Source: Phorcus lineatus (lineage: Eukaryota > Mollusca > Gastropoda > Trochida > Trochidae). From it: DNA of 64,000 nucleotides. Positions 12,553 to 26,470 of this stretch are shown piece after piece (the first letter of the stretch is position 1; every line of letters starts with the position of its first letter). The DNA lies in the NCBI GenBank assembly GCA_921293015.1, contig OV121091.1, forward strand, positions 23,978,839 to 24,042,838, given 5' to 3'. The position numbers were made by a program, and so were the translations under genes. The notes beneath the pieces were generated by a model. It was not told the origin of the DNA, searched no databases, and was given only the letters and a program-made list of their open reading frames with translations.

Positions 12553-14893
12553 TTTCTGTGACAACATCTGAACATAGACTGCATGCTCCACGAAACATCG
12601 AAGCTACCACCGCAACTTGTACAACCTCCTTCACTTCAAAGCCATCCACCCGGAACGTGTATTTAATTATAGAAAGCTTGATGTCGTAATTACGATTAAC
12701 GTGTGTGACATAAACCCATTGACTTGACAAAACAAGCTGGGAAAAGCTTTATTGTCTCTCAACGGAAATTTGACGGAAAGTTGCGGGAAACGGAAGAGAA
12801 CGGAAGACGTTGCGGGAAACTGAGGTTTGAAATGCTGTTTTTTTTACAACTAACTTCTTTCAAGATTAACATATATTTTGCCATTGTCGAAGTGTCAGGG
12901 ACTCGGAGACATTAGTTGATTATCTGAAAAAAATCTGATGCAGAATTTTGACTCCTGCAACCCAGTTTTTTATGTAATATGATATGTTTTACTGTTAAAA
13001 AAGCGTATATGAGTCCGCTCTCGCTCCTTCCAAATACCATGATCTCTTTCGGGCTAAATCCCTTGCATGGCTGGCGGCATGATATTCGTGGCTATGCTCA
13101 CCTGTTATTTTTTCAACCAATGAAATGTCGTTAATTAAGGAGCTTGGAGCTAATATCTTGAACACAATTGATTTGTCATTCCGGTTTTAATAACATTATC
13201 ATCTAGTTAAAAGGGATACAGCATAGTTTCGTTCACAGTCGTGTTGACAGTGAAATGTACGACAGTCACTAATGAATAATTCTGTCAACACCCCGGTTCA
13301 CCACTCAACTCGCTAGCAGGTCGTGCACTGCATACACACTCATGTATCCGACATAGTTATACGGTCATATAGTTACTAGTATTACAAATTGTCAAGTCAG
13401 TGTGAACTTCATCATTTACCCTTCATCATTTTTTGCTTGTAACTTAGCTTTTCGTAATTGTTTACCGCTGTAAACAAAAGAGAATTTTTATCAGATAATC
13501 GCAACAAATATAAAAACTCCGTGTTCTTGTTAACGCCGCTAAAAATAGAGTTTAATTATTGAATAGAAGTTTAAATAATATCATGTGAAATCATGCTGAT
13601 TACCATTGTAAGCTTCCCATACAAGCACAATTTATAAGACAAAAATGATGCTTTAAAGAACCTATATCATGGATAATCAACAAACTTGCACAAGAGAAAT
13701 AATTAAGTTGAAAAGTAAAATATCCCATGCTTGAATTTTTCTGAAAGATGTCACGTGATGTTAACAACAAATCAATCTTAAGAAGTATAATTTTATTTTC
13801 TTCTCTAAATTTGGTCCCATTGCCGTTCTTGCAATAACCAACTACAAGTATTTTTGGAGAGCAGTACAAACTGTCAATCGAAGTACAGCTTAAAGGCCAA
13901 AAGATGGCTTCATTTTGCTCTTTACAGTGGGGGTGTTTCATACTGTTTGAGGGGTGCTTCATCATCTAAATTTATGACCTGTCCAATGAGATAGCAGATC
14001 ACTGTGAAAGTAACCGAGTTATAGGCATTCGTAGGCAACAATAATCTCACGACAATGCGACCGTAAAAAATAAAGCCTTTTAATCAACTATATTTACTTC
14101 AATGTGTCTACAAAATCGCTGTTTCACTGACTGACAAAGCGTCGGCTTTACAATTTTGTCTGCTGATGACTATGATGTCATCTTCAAATATAAGCGAATC
14201 ATACACGAATAATCGAAATGAATTGTTAATGGCGTGTTTGAGTGACAGGTTGTATTATTGCTTTATAAAATCATCTGAAAGTCGCAAGGACAAACACGAC
14301 CACTATTAATTACATGAAATATTAAACAAATATTAATTGAACAGTAACATGAGTCTTGCGGTACTTAATATTGATAATGACTAAATGGTGATTGGAAGTT
14401 AATGCAACCCCTTCGCTTTCAATATAAAATTGGTAAGAAACACGATTCTTTCACTATTTTACTGGTTATATCTTTTTACACTATTTTCTGATCATCTTTT
14501 GAGGGATTATAAATGTACAGCAATGATGAACATATACTGACAATCCGGCTACTTGTCACATGTCAATTATTGATTATGTCAAAATTGATATAAAGGTGCT
14601 GTTTTAAACACAACGGTGTTATCCAACAAGGTACAATAAATATCAATAAATAGAATCTCATAAAAAGCTTCCACCTTCGTAGACGCTCTGATGAAGCTGC
14701 TACGCTGCGGACATGGGACCTGCATTGTACTGCAAGGACACAGAGCAAAGTTTGAAAACTAGTTTATAAAACATTTCACTGATTCTAACTTTAAGTGCAC
14801 AACTGTAAGATGTCTTAGGTGAACACAGTCCAAAACGATGTACACTGTCTCTGTGCAAGATCTTTGGTAAGAAGAAACTCTGTAAATCTCCTT
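12553..14893. other. intergenic 3' of the homeobox gene
   Basis: This contains one degraded MITE (13010-13200) and otherwise no recognised gene. A 121-codon open frame on the minus strand (13600-13965) has no familiar domain, lies in AT-rich DNA and has no supporting context. It is not called as a gene. Confidence 0.4.
13010..13200. mobile_element. degraded copy of the 46.1-kb MITE family
   Basis: This segment aligns by eye to the left half of the MITE at 46132-46466. Shared blocks include GTGGCTATGCTCACCTGTTATT-type sequence (one or two changes), TTCAACCAATGAAATGTCGTT and AAGGAGCTTGGAGC. The terminal repeats have been lost. Confidence 0.6.
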
Positions 14894-17824
14894 TCAGGAT
14901 GAGACTTCTGGTGGTGGTCTCCTCGACCAAGGGTCCCAAGCCGGAAGTGACGTCACAGAGGGGGCTGGAGCAGGTAACTGGCCCGGATATGGCATCCCCC
15001 CAAAAGTCATTGCACTAGAATAAAAAATAATTCCAGATGTCATCCATGCGCCAATAATGATAGAACAAATTGGAATTGATCTAAACTGTCTTATAGACTT
15101 CATTTGATATCATGCAATCTCGTTACAGTCGTTATCATAATCACTGTTAACAATGAGGTTAATTGTGCCGTGACATGATCTCATAAATTTATTAACAAAA
15201 AACAACGGCCATGTTGGTTCATGAGATTTACATTCGTCATTGATCTACTCAATATTTGAATGTGATAACATGAATAAAATTAATTTATATTGGATAGTGT
15301 TCTCGTATGAATTGACGTTATGACACAGATACAAATACGAATTATTTAATGATTTCGGAATACAATGTAATGTGGCTTGTACTTACCGTATCTGTTGATC
15401 TAGATGTGCCTTTTCTATCCTTTTATCTTTCGCTCTTCTATTTTGGAACCAGATTTTGATTTGAGTTTCTGTGAGGTTCAGCAACTCCGCAAGCTCCAGT
15501 CTGCGCGTGCGCGTTACGTACTCTGCCCTCCTGTACTCCACTTCGAGACGCAACGTCTGCTCGCTGCTGAAGGTCGTACGTTGTCGTCGAGGTCGTTGTT
15601 CACGTCGCTTGCGTCGAGGTACTGAAATATATTATTTTAAAGCGACATCTTTAGGTCTTTACCAAACAAAGACTTTTTATCAGAACCTCCTAACTCGGGC
15701 AACTAGTTTGCAATGGCCTGATAACAACTGATCAATTAATTATATTTGAAAAAGCATTTTCATACATATGTATTTGAAAAATTACTTAGGAATTTCGTTT
15801 TTAAATACAGATTCTTTTTGAATGGACATCTTTTGTATAAGAGACAGACAGGCGGAAGTACTGGATGAAATTATAAGGAATTATTATGAATAAAATTGAC
15901 TAAAATTTTGTCTATTCCTGAATACACAAAGTAGTCTCCATGAGGTCAAGGCAAGTAACAGCGCAGCCCAAAGGATTTGTTACTAGCTCATTAAATGGTA
16001 AAACCAGAATCAATCATCTGAATCCATTCCCATTTTCCGAATATCTATCGTCCAAATTATGTATCAAATAAGCTATTGCTTGTGCGATATGGCGCTGATG
16101 AGATATCGGTGAAACAGTACCCGGAGTCATGAGTTTACACTACATGTATATCACAAAGTACATGGCTGCCAATTTGTATGGTGTTAAAAAGAATATGATG
16201 GAATTAAAGTGTTTTGGACACAGTTACTGTTGCTCAAACCACTTGACACTCTTTGTATATAAGACTTTAAATGACGACAGATGGAGAGTGATTCTACTGA
16301 TGAAAAGAAACAGGATGTCGTGTCTTCTCCTATTAATCATAAAATTGACCTTTAGAATATGTTATTAAAAACCATGACAAGCGTAAGATATTCGTTACTT
16401 TTATCAACTCTTATTGATTTATTTAATCGGGATATTTGGTAAGACACACATAATGCATGGATATTTCAACGTTCGAAGTCACTGGAGGAGAACCAATAAA
16501 TCCCATGCCGCAAAATGTTTAGCATTTTGCACTGTTTTTTTTGCATTTTTACCATAATGCTTTGTATAAGAACACTAATCCATCATCAATGACATCAAGA
16601 GAGAAGTCCATGCATGCTAATGAAAGAATACCACCATTGAAAACATTTTAGAACGGAATGAGGGAATATTATTTTTTAACAATAATATTGGCCTTTAATT
16701 AAAATTTGGTCCATTTGTCGGTGGCACATTACTATGGGTGTAAGAGATTTGAATCCATCGTAAATTAGGACGAACGTATTATCAACACACTTTTCCAGTG
16801 GTGTTGAATATCCGCAAACATATAATTGTATCATTTAAAACCGTTAGAGATTGTCTTAGTCCTATACAATGGTCTCTTCGCATGCGCCTACAAAACGTTT
16901 AATTAACAATAGGGTTAAGAATGGCGTGAAAGGGACATTCACATTTTAATCATATAATCAGTGGTTATTATAGTTTTCGTTTAGTTGCTTTAGCTCGATG
17001 GGTTTGACAGGCTTGTCGGTAATATTCATTAAGAGTATGTTAAACACAGGAGCTCCTTTTAAAAATTAGCCTGTTCTCTTTGAAGAAACGTGCAAAACTA
17101 CATTGACACTTCATTTTGAAGAACAAAATGTGCATTCACCAGACAATAATCTACAAACCATACATAGTGAAATTCAGAAGGGTTGCAAATAATGACTCTG
17201 ATTCGAGTTAATTTTAAAAACATCAAATGATGATTTACGGCCAATTTAGAATATTTCTGTAACTAATGCTTTCATAATGATAACAAGCGCCAGTGTTTTT
17301 CTTATCCAATGAAATTGCAGTTACCTGAGACGTTTCATAAGAGTTAAAATAGCCTGTCAGACACTGTTACTTTTCTTTCATACTTCAATTCTTTCACACT
17401 CATACTTTCGTTGAACTAGAAAGGTCAAAAAAGGTTGAATACGCCCCATGGCGTTGTCTTGAGGATGAATGATGATCAGATAATGATTTCATCATGAATA
17501 CTTCTAATATAATCGAATGGAATAGAATTATTTCACAAAGTCGTTTCAGAAATTCAACACATGCAACTCACTGTATGAAGGAGGTCCGTCGGGGAGATAG
17601 AGCCCGCGGTAGTCTAGGTGCGATGCCGGCATGTCCAGGCTCGGTGCCTCCATTCCGGGGAGGTAACTCATGAAGAGGTTTGAGAGTCTTATCCCCTGAG
17701 TGAGGGGTGAAGTGAGCGATATCGGCGGAAGTGGCGTCACAGACGGCGGAAGTGAAGGTGTCCAGGAAGTCGGAGATATGTGTGTGTTATCCTGATCTTG
17801 TCCTTTGCTTTTGGAAGTCGTCAT
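14894..17824 (-). CDS. Ro: rough-type (Ro) homeobox transcription factor
   Basis: This is a nuclear DNA-binding protein, orthologous by motif to Drosophila rough. Coding exons are 17824-17572, 15621-15387 and 15014-14894; junction phases are 1 and 2, all GT/AG, giving 202 aa. The start ATG has an in-frame TGA four codons upstream. The homeodomain spans residues 95-154: [38 protein letters not shown], with R5, W48, F49, Q50 and N51 present. [17 protein letters not shown] and the DQQ that follows match rough rather than other NK/HOX classes. A basic run ([12 protein letters not shown]) before it can serve as a nuclear localisation signal. The N-terminal 84 aa are Ser/Pro-rich and the tail is Pro-rich ([15 protein letters not shown]). 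The protein is shorter than fly rough. Intron 1 is about 1.95 kb. Nothing looks broken. Confidence 0.93.
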
Positions 17825-19639
17825 ATCGGAAAAGTTTCACACACGCAGTTTGCGTGAGCGACAAATATTTTAGACAAACCCCTCAATGTCGGATACAACC
17901 TTGGACTAATATATTTGGTAGACTGAGGATAATGGTTAACTACACATGGTCGGCATTGGTAGAGGAGATCGGGACATAGTCTCAACTTCTTGATTGCAAG
18001 TCTTGGAGTCAGAGTTATTAACAACCAACCAAATCAGAACCGAGGCTAAAATGAAAGCGCGGGAACAAGCGCGTGTAGCGGTCTTCGGGGCGGCAGATCC
18101 GCATTCTCTGATTTCTTCTAACTATCAATGGTTTTAATCAATGATTAAGTGCGGCCTCCAAACAACCGGCAATTGTCAGTGGATACATAAAAGAGTCGTT
18201 TTCTTCTCATTATTGTTAGCAAGCGGAGCAATTTCCTACTCCGCTGCCTTCATTATCACGCATGCGCGGTTCGTCTCCAGTCGCCCTAGGCCACAAAGCG
18301 ACAGGAAGGGTTCGAGGAGACGGTTCCGATTAAATACATCTGAATTTCACAACACGTCGGTGATAATAGTTATAACCAATAATTGCACGATTAACAGACT
18401 GGGGCCATCCACACGTGCGTCTAGTAATAGGCTAATTGCTTTTAAATAATTCAGCTCATCTCCCAATTCATGGCCGATCGCTTGACAAATTGGATTGGCG
18501 TTTTTGCCGCCCATCTCGTGAAAAGCGAGGATAAAACATATTTCTGTGGACTGAATTTGAATCTCAACTTCATCTTGAAAATTAATGACACGGTTAATCG
18601 GGGGATTATGATTTAATTCAATTTGTAAATTATTAAGGAAGATTTTATGCGGGGAACTGACAGATCATACGGACCGCACGGAAGTCCCTATTAATGAGGA
18701 CCGATTTACCTGCAGGCGCGCCTTCTTTTCATGGAATAACTTCATGACTGAAATTCATCAGGATCATTTTCTTTTAACTTAACAACTGAAATTCATCAGT
18801 GTTTTTTTTTTTGAAATTTTTTTTTTCAAACGAATGAATTTTCATTTCCATTTTCCTTTAGATGTATGTTAAACTTCATCTTGAAATTTTGGATAAAACT
18901 TGAACTAAAGTTTACAACAAAGGCTTACGTAAATAAATTCAATTATTTACTGCAAGTGGGGTAGGGCATTCATATTTATCATACATGTATATATGTATTC
19001 TCTCATAAGTTTGGTGATCTAATACATGACGATATACGCGATAGAAGAAGTTCTGAGACAACAGGAAATTGGAATTTTCAATAATTAAGATATTGAAAAA
19101 TGTATGAAATATTACGAGATAATACTATCTCCTCCCCTATACAAATAAACTATACAGCTGCATACCAAAGGTTTGTTCACATACCGGCTTACCCTAGTGC
19201 AAATATGTTATTTGGGATGTCTTTGAGACATGGTAGCGTTGCGAAAAAGAAACGGATAGTGTTGAATTTTCCATACAGAAGTCTGGATCTATCGTATGTA
19301 ATCTTACCAAATTATAAATCGTAACAGCTTTGGTAGGTCACTGAAGTGATCAGGGGTCAAAATTTCGAAAACATTAATTTTTTTCTTTCTACAATATTAT
19401 TTTAGAAGTAATCAACAGCTTTAAACAAACTTTGTCTTTTCGTTAAGTCAATGTGATTTTGATGATTATTATCTCCTTGTTTCGATATGGATATTTCAAT
19501 CGAAAATTAAGAAAATGGGAATTAAAACAAATATGACCTCTTTTGTTGGGAGACCAGACGATCCCTAAATCAGTGAAAGAAATGCTATTATCACATGGAT
19601 GGGTGTTCCTTTGTCAGTTCTACTGAAGTTATTTTATTT
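17825..19639. other. upstream region of Ro
   Basis: No exon was recognised. The stretch 18000-18720 is less AT-rich than its surroundings and includes several homeodomain-like TAAT/ATTA cores (around 18600-18700) beside a GC-rich patch. This is compatible with promoter or enhancer DNA for Ro. The transcription start was not located. Confidence 0.35.
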
Positions 19640-19889
19640 ACAGTTTACAGTTAACCAAAATTACATGATGTTTACAGTAAGATACAGAAGTAAGTGAACA
19701 AACTGTCGGTATGCAGCTATAGGACAGATTTTTCAAATATGTCTTAAAAAATTGCGTCAGCGATATTTGACTGTAAAAAAGCCCCGATATAATTGTACGG
19801 AACTGAAATTTTGGGCCACAATAGTAACGTCCACTGCCTTTTCCCAAACGTTCTCCAGTAATATACAGTATTGGCCCAGATAATAACAT

Positions 19890-20990
19890 ATTTACGTAAG
19901 GGGGATAGATGTGGCGTTGTATATTTCAATGGATAATGAGTTCCATGCCTCGATAACACTGGCTAAAAAGGGTAATGAATATCTCTGCGTTCTACAATTG
20001 ATGGATTACTGTTCTTTTGATTATTGTTACTAAGTTCAGATACTCTATCTGGAACAAGATCGTTTAGATAGTCTGGAGCCATATGATGGTACATCTTATA
20101 AAAGCTTATGAGTTTTAAGCGATATCTTCGTTTTTTAGTGTACTGTAGTTGTTTTCCCTATATAATGGTTCATGGCTTGTGCCTGGAACTGCACCGCATA
20201 TAGTTCTTAATGCATCTAAATGCAGATTTTTAAGTGCATTTGCCTGTTCAAACGTACAATTATCCCATATCTGTCAGCAGTAATCAAAGAGTGGTAAAAT
20301 GAAAGATTTGTACAAAGTGTTCAATGTTTACGATTAAGACGTTGTCCTAAACTTCTCAGGCAATTGATCCTTGAGCTTATTTTATTTATAACTTAATTTA
20401 CATGTAGTTTCCAAGAACAATCGCTTTGAAGTGTTAAACATAAATGTCTATGGTTTTCAACTTCTTTAAGGGGTTCACTGTTTAGTAATAAAATCGGTTT
20501 AACGTAGTTTTGAGTTTTTCGAATGAACGTAATACTTTCAGTCTTCCTAGGATTGAAACTTACTTACCATTTTCTTGCCCACTCTGAAATTTTTTCTAGG
20601 TCACTATTTATAGTTGCGGTAGCTGTAAAATGATCATCTACTATAACATATAATGATGTATCATCGGCAAAGAGGCGAATGTTACTGTCTATGCCATCTA
20701 CAATTTCATTAATACTGATATTGAACAAGAGCGGTCCAAGCACCGAGCCCTCTCGTACGCCAGCTTCGACAGAGCTAATACCTTAACCATTAATTAATAC
20801 TTTCTGCTTTATACCGTCTAAGTAACTTTTAACCCATTTTAAGAGTTCTTCCCTTATGCCGTAGCCATGAAGCTTATGAATGATGCCATTATGCCAAACT
20901 TTATCGAAAGCTTTGCTTATATCGCAAAATACTGCTCTGATTTCCTTTCCCTGGTCCAATGCACTTGAAATAAAATCGTAAAGATACATT
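19890..20990 (-). mobile_element. LINE fragment, CR1/Jockey-like reverse transcriptase
   Basis: On the minus strand a single frame runs from 20989 with the reverse transcriptase motifs VFCDISKAFDKVWH, EGSVLGPLLFNI and LFADDTSLYV, then the thumb (SDLEKISEWARKW, VSFNPRKTE). The terminal IEAWNSL motif lies near 19940. A handful of in-frame stops and at least one frame shift interrupt it. The 5' part (ORF1 and endonuclease) is missing, as expected for a 5'-truncated non-LTR insertion. Clade assignment to the CR1/Jockey group rests on these motifs only. Confidence 0.85.
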
Positions 20991-21036
20991 AATAAAAAAA
21001 CACAATTTATGTTTTTCTAACCACTCACTAGACTTT

Positions 21037-21108
<72 letters not shown>
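21037..21108. repeat. (TAA)n microsatellite, about 24 units
   Basis: An uninterrupted ATT/AAT trinucleotide array of about 72 bases. It is followed at once by GAGTATTTATAAAGCGCTTT, a sequence that often trails such arrays in marine invertebrate repeats. The pair may be one mobile unit. The minus-strand Leu-rich open frame here is only a reading of the repeat. Confidence 0.95.
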
Positions 21109-21111
<3 letters not shown>

Positions 21112-21169
21112 ATTTATAAAGCGCTTTATCCATACACAAACTGTCAAAGTAAATGCTCAAAGCGCGTCG

Positions 21170-22400
21170 ACATATCAGAATAAAAAGAGTGTGTGATTTG
21201 TTCGGATGTAATAATATCGGGGAGAAGAGCATGAAATTACAGCTTATGAATTATAGCAGCACTAAAAGTCAGTTAATCAAGTCTGTGGGACATTATCATG
21301 AAAAAAAAACAGCTTAAAAACAGATAAATTTTGATTGTCAATGAGGGTGACATCGAAACGGGTAATTTTAGATCAGATTCGAGTAACGAACTTGTAACTT
21401 GTAAGTAAAAATATGGAAACTTGTGGATCAGCATTAGTACTACATAAACCGAAAACTTTACACATTGATATCACGATGTTTTGTGTCAGCAGAACTAACA
21501 ACACTAAAACACTAGTGTTCGTTGTTACCATCATCCTTAATCTATTGTTACCGTAATTTATTGTCAACTTCTCTTGAAGTTACCAGCATCCAAACACGAT
21601 TTAAAAATTGCTCATTCTTCATGTTGTGTGAGTTGATATGCAGATTCGGTGCATCAAATATATTTTCATCATCACAGTTCATATCTGTGAAAAATAAGTT
21701 TGATAATATACACATAGAAATGATAGTTGTTGAGACACTATCTGACTTTCCGTTGGTGTCCTTTGACCATTGAAGCATTTAAATAAAATTAGGAAAGTCA
21801 ATTTATGATTCAATCGATTTACTCAATGAACACAGATGGACAAAATTTACCAACACACAATAGTCCAAACTTAAACTGCATGGTTGTTTTTATGTGGCTA
21901 GGATACGTGACGAAACTCCATATTATGGGATATGAATTCATGTCACATGGCTTGCATATTCATACGAAAATGCCAAATATTTGACATTTAATATTTTTAA
22001 ACGGAAATGAACAAAAGCCTTATAGGGAGATACAAAATCCTAAGTCACATGTCGAAAGAATACAAAAATTGGTGCTCTAATCTACCAAACGCTATTAACC
22101 TGTCTTTCTTATTGATTGTGTGGTAATTTGCGCGTACATAGTCCCGGTTTTCGATCAAAAATAAAGAGATTGTACCTATATAATTTGTTATTACAGTGAA
22201 ATAATTAGTATTAAAATGGTGAGGTTAGTACTTTTCGATTAGATCACAGCATTAAAACGCTTGGCATTAATGAACACAACAAAACACGAAGTGTCAATTC
22301 GTATTTAAACCCTAATTTTGTGACAACTAATTCATACGAGCAGTTAAAGCAATCATGAATGATCTTATTATCGTATTGGATTATTACCAAATTGATGATA
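21170..22400. other. intergenic, nothing recognised
   Basis: AT-rich sequence without recognisable exons, RNA genes or repeats. Confidence 0.45.
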
Positions 22401-22407
22401 CTGTGGT

Positions 22408-22484
22408 CATAAAGTCAAGGTGGTATATGGATGGTATAAAGCATAAAGTCAAGGTGGTATATGGATGGTATAAAGCATAAAGTG
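22408..22484. repeat. perfect 34-bp tandem duplication
   Basis: Two identical 34-base units (22408-22441 and 22442-22475, beginning CATAAAGTCAAGGTGG) are followed by the first eight bases of a third. Perfect identity implies a recent slippage or duplication event. Confidence 0.95.
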
Positions 22485-22929
22485 TTGTTATGCTCATAAC
22501 TGTACATGAACATCACTGAAAATCTGGACGAGGAACTAATCTGTTCATGACCAAATAAATTATTTTCTTTTTCTTCTTCATTTTCATATCTATAATATGC
22601 TACAATATGATCATACAGGTATGGGGGATTGTAATGTTTTAATTCTTATTCGGTTCATTCGGTTGAAACTGTAACTCTCAAACCCGAAAACAATGTTAAC
22701 AAGCAGCTGACATGGTCGAGCTATTTCCCCGCAACTAGCTCAGAGATTTTAGATTTTACATAATTGATCAAGTTTAAAAAATAGATATCTAAGATGCCAT
22801 AATATCATTTTGCTGATTAATATGTCATGTCAACACATTTGCAATGTTTTCATGAATATTAAGAAGGAAACTGTTGATTAAAACAAACCAAAAAACTAAA
22901 TCAAAATAATTTCACTGTTGGGAAAAACT

Positions 22930-24800
22930 AAAAGAAATCAATTAATGATTTTCAAATCATATGTGTTAACCATGATACACCTTTACACAAAATAATTTAT
23001 GCTAGTCCATCGCTCTATTTGATTATCATCAAGTCACTATATCAAGAGATGCACCAGAGAAGACTGGATCATTAAGGGTTTCTTACCAAGTAATTTTTAA
23101 AGCCAAAAAGCCTTTATTTTAGAAATGTATTTTGAGAATTGTTAATTATGAGACACCTTCATGTTAATAGGTATTTTATTACCAAATTTGAAATTGTTAA
23201 TCATGATGCACTTTCTCGTGGTAAAATGCCAAGTTTGATTAAATTCCTATGATTATTTCACAAGTTATAAGGACTTGTTAATGGTATTCTAAAAGAGACC
23301 CTATTGTAAAGAAAAACGCAAACGATTAACAAAATATGAACAAATTGTTAAACATAAAAGTCTCGCATGCAATTATGTATCTTAGTGCCAAATTTGATTA
23401 TATATTATGATAAGTTTAAACGCACTAGTGCACACGAATATTTCTTAAAGACAACGAATGCACAGATACTGCATATCTCTCGATATTATTCAAGATCCTC
23501 ACTCACGTAATCTACCTCGTAAGTTATTTAACAAATATTTACGTATTCAGGTAGTAAAGTTGATTATTAAAGACCGGAAGTATTTAATGTTACGTTACAA
23601 TAAATCTACATGAACTACGATATATCGGAAAATAATAAGATTTTGCTTATAATCAAAAAACGGAAACGGCAGCCGCTTTGGTCAATCTAATAGCGATGTT
23701 AATGCTGTGTTATTAAATCGGTTTATTTACAACATTGCGTTCATATAACATAATTCATTATTTGTTCTCAGTTCAGAGTTTAGGTAAATTCAACAGCTGC
23801 ACATAATGATAGTTCAGCCGCTTTCAACTGTCTATAATTTATCCGTTTTGTGCACAGCTGACCTTAGATTTGTTATATGTCAAAGCCGACAGCGGCTGTG
23901 TAAATTTTTTCATTGTTGATTGCAGGTCAATTGTAAAGAATTTTAAGTTTTTCATTGCATCGATAGAAAGCTTAAGTGAATGCATAAGTCCTCTTAAACC
24001 TTAAAATAGCCAATTTAAACCGTAAAAGCGTGCACTAGTGCCTTTAATACTAATGAGCACGGCTATCAACAATTTTAAAACAGAATCACAAATTTTTAAA
24101 GAAAGCACAAGTTTTACAAACCATTTTCAAAATCGTCTTTCATTACACCCAGTCAGATGATTATATATGTTAAAATTGAAATTAGATTAAACTTATGATT
24201 AGAAAAAACGTTGAGAGCAGAATAGGGCTTCTACATTTTTTCTCAGAAATTCACCACTTTTAAAGAAAAAGTAAGATTTTACACAAATGTGTTAAAATAG
24301 TAAATAAAGACACACCTTCATGTATTTGTGTATCTTCATACCAAATTTGATTATTAAAATCTGATAAATAGTTAAGGGCACCAGTACACACATATTTCGT
24401 AAATATAAATACTGCACAGATAATGCATATCTCTAACGACGGCCAATATGATAATAATTATTAAAGTTATTTTGAAATACACACGTATTCAGACTGTAAA
24501 GTTAGTTTTAAAAAAACCCGGAAGTATTTAATGCAACGTTGCATTAATTTCGCATTAACTACGATATGCGGTATTAAAATTTTGCATACAGTCTTAATAG
24601 CCAAAACGGCAGCCGCTGTTGGTAATACAAAGGCAATGCGAAAACTTTATATAAGAAATTGGCAAAGTTACAGATATATATAAATGAGGAATATTTCACC
24701 CTTTGTCCTTAGCTAAGAGATTTAGGTATATTCAAACAGTTGAACATATTACTAGTTCAGTCCTTTCAACTATCTATATATCCGAGGTTTAATTCTCAAA
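22930..24800. repeat. diverged tandem duplication, about 0.95-kb period
   Basis: Blocks at 23340-23860 reappear at 24290-24800 in the same order. They include ACCAAATTTGATTAT-type sequence, GCACAGATA.TGCATATCTCT, CGGAAGTATTTAATG, ACTACGATAT, ACGGCAGCCGCT and TTCAACT.TCTATA. A weaker partial unit lies at 23150-23290 and perhaps another at 22930-23060. No coding frame is preserved between copies. Confidence 0.7.
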
Positions 24801-24899
24801 GGTAACTTCAGTGATATGATCCTTATCAATAATGTATTTTAAGCACTTTGCTACAACCACTAGATTTCCCCAGAAACAAACGGAAGGATATAATTAACA

Positions 24900-25920
24900 A
24901 GCATTTGTTATTGTAGCTGAAAAATCAACACTTGAAAAGAAACATGAAGCCTTTGCACGTGCATGTTTTAATGGTCGATACACATGTAGTTCTCTATGAC
25001 AAATCATTTAAAGATAAGACGATAAATATTTCAAAACGACAAAAACAGGACATTAATAACTACAAATGTTGGCCAAATATCACTGGTTTTTTATTTCAAC
25101 GAAAAATTTTTGTCTTAATTAGATTTTATGCCTGACTGTTTTGTATAGTCTTCTTTGATGCTGCTCCACGGCTCGAAACGGATTAAAAGATGTTTTAAAA
25201 ATTTATCAAATAGTATTTGATAAAATTAATAGGGACACGAAATTTGGTTAATAGAATAAAACTAACCCTTAATGTCTTTATTCGAATATGCTATCCATGC
25301 CTGATTAATTTTCTTAATTGCGATAATCTGCTAGGCGGTAATAAAAGTCGGTATATGCAAGAGCAAACACGTATTCATGTGTAGCACGTGACTTCTCACA
25401 CGCTTAACGCCCCCTGGCGTGAGAACATGGTTATCATCATCATGGGAGGTAACCGCTGTAGAAGTAATTATCGTTAATAATTAAACATTGGGAAATGTTA
25501 AGAAGAAACAAAAAGACGACCTTTGATGTAATTTTATTGGTAAAGGTCCATAAAGATAAAATAAACGATAATGGAAGAAGTTTTGTATTACTTAAATATA
25601 TTTTTTTGTAGTTCTTTTCGTGAAGTTTGGCGTGAGGTAATTTAAATTGAAGTGCTTTTGAAATTCTGAGGAAATCAAACAGTCTTTGTAATCAGCATCT
25701 ATAAAACTTTGTGTAATAAAACGTTTTCCCATGAAACCGCTTTGAAATTCACACATAAATTGTTATGAAAAGCACACATATCAGAAACAAAGGGGACAAT
25801 CGATATTTTTTTCACGTATATTTTGTAATCAAATTTCATGGGTAGTATGAAATCAGACTTTAAAATGTTACTGACTTTTCACTTTCCGATTGGACAAAAA
25901 AGGTAATGAGACCCGTGATC
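24900..25920. other. intergenic, nothing recognised
   Basis: No gene or repeat family was recognised here. Confidence 0.45.
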
Positions 25921-25924
25921 ATTG

Positions 25925-26190
25925 TCATAAACGCGAAATTTGAGGGTTTTTAAAAAAATTTTTATTCCCTATATCAACATACAGAAAAAATATATATAGT
26001 GAGCTGATAGAATTTCTGCACATAAAAAAAATATATGTTGATAATGGATCACCTTGCATGCAGCCCCGATGAATTGATATCCATGGTGATATTCTTCCAT
26101 TAATAATCAAGCTAGATTTCGAGTCTTTATATAGAACAGAAACCCAATTTAAAATAGTTTCACCAAATCCAAAGAATCTCAATGTTTTGA

Positions 26191-26224
<34 letters not shown>

Positions 26225-26470
26225 TTCAAAATCTATGAGTAATAGCATACTTGGTATTTTATTTGTATTCTGTAAGTAGAATTGAGTCATGTATCATACG
26301 TTTATTTTCTCCGCTGTATTTATTTGACATAAATCCTGTTTGTTCTTCGCTTATGATATGAGGAAGAACTTTTTAAAGTCTATTTGCAATGACTGAAGAT
26401 AAAAGTTTATATGAGGAGTTTAGCAAAGTAATTGGGCGCCAATTCTTCACATTTGAAATTTGAGGTTATA
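25925..26470 (-). mobile_element. LINE fragment, L1/Tx1-like reverse transcriptase
   Basis: The minus strand encodes reverse transcriptase palm motifs: RPITLLN, SSVIANRL, EEQTGFM and then LLLIDFEKAFDSISW and GCMQGDPLS. These have the L1/Tx1-like style (DFEKAFDS, QGDPLSPY). Stops and frame shifts break the first part, and the YADD-containing region and tail are absent. It lies just 3' of a different LINE in the same orientation, and the order of domains shows they are separate insertions. Confidence 0.8.

Noticed and set aside
13600-13965. 121-codon minus-strand open frame
   Set aside because: Long for chance, but no domain, no splice context and AT-rich flanks; insufficient to call a gene.
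21017-21232. Minus-strand Leu-rich open frame
   Set aside because: It is a translation of the (TAA)n microsatellite.
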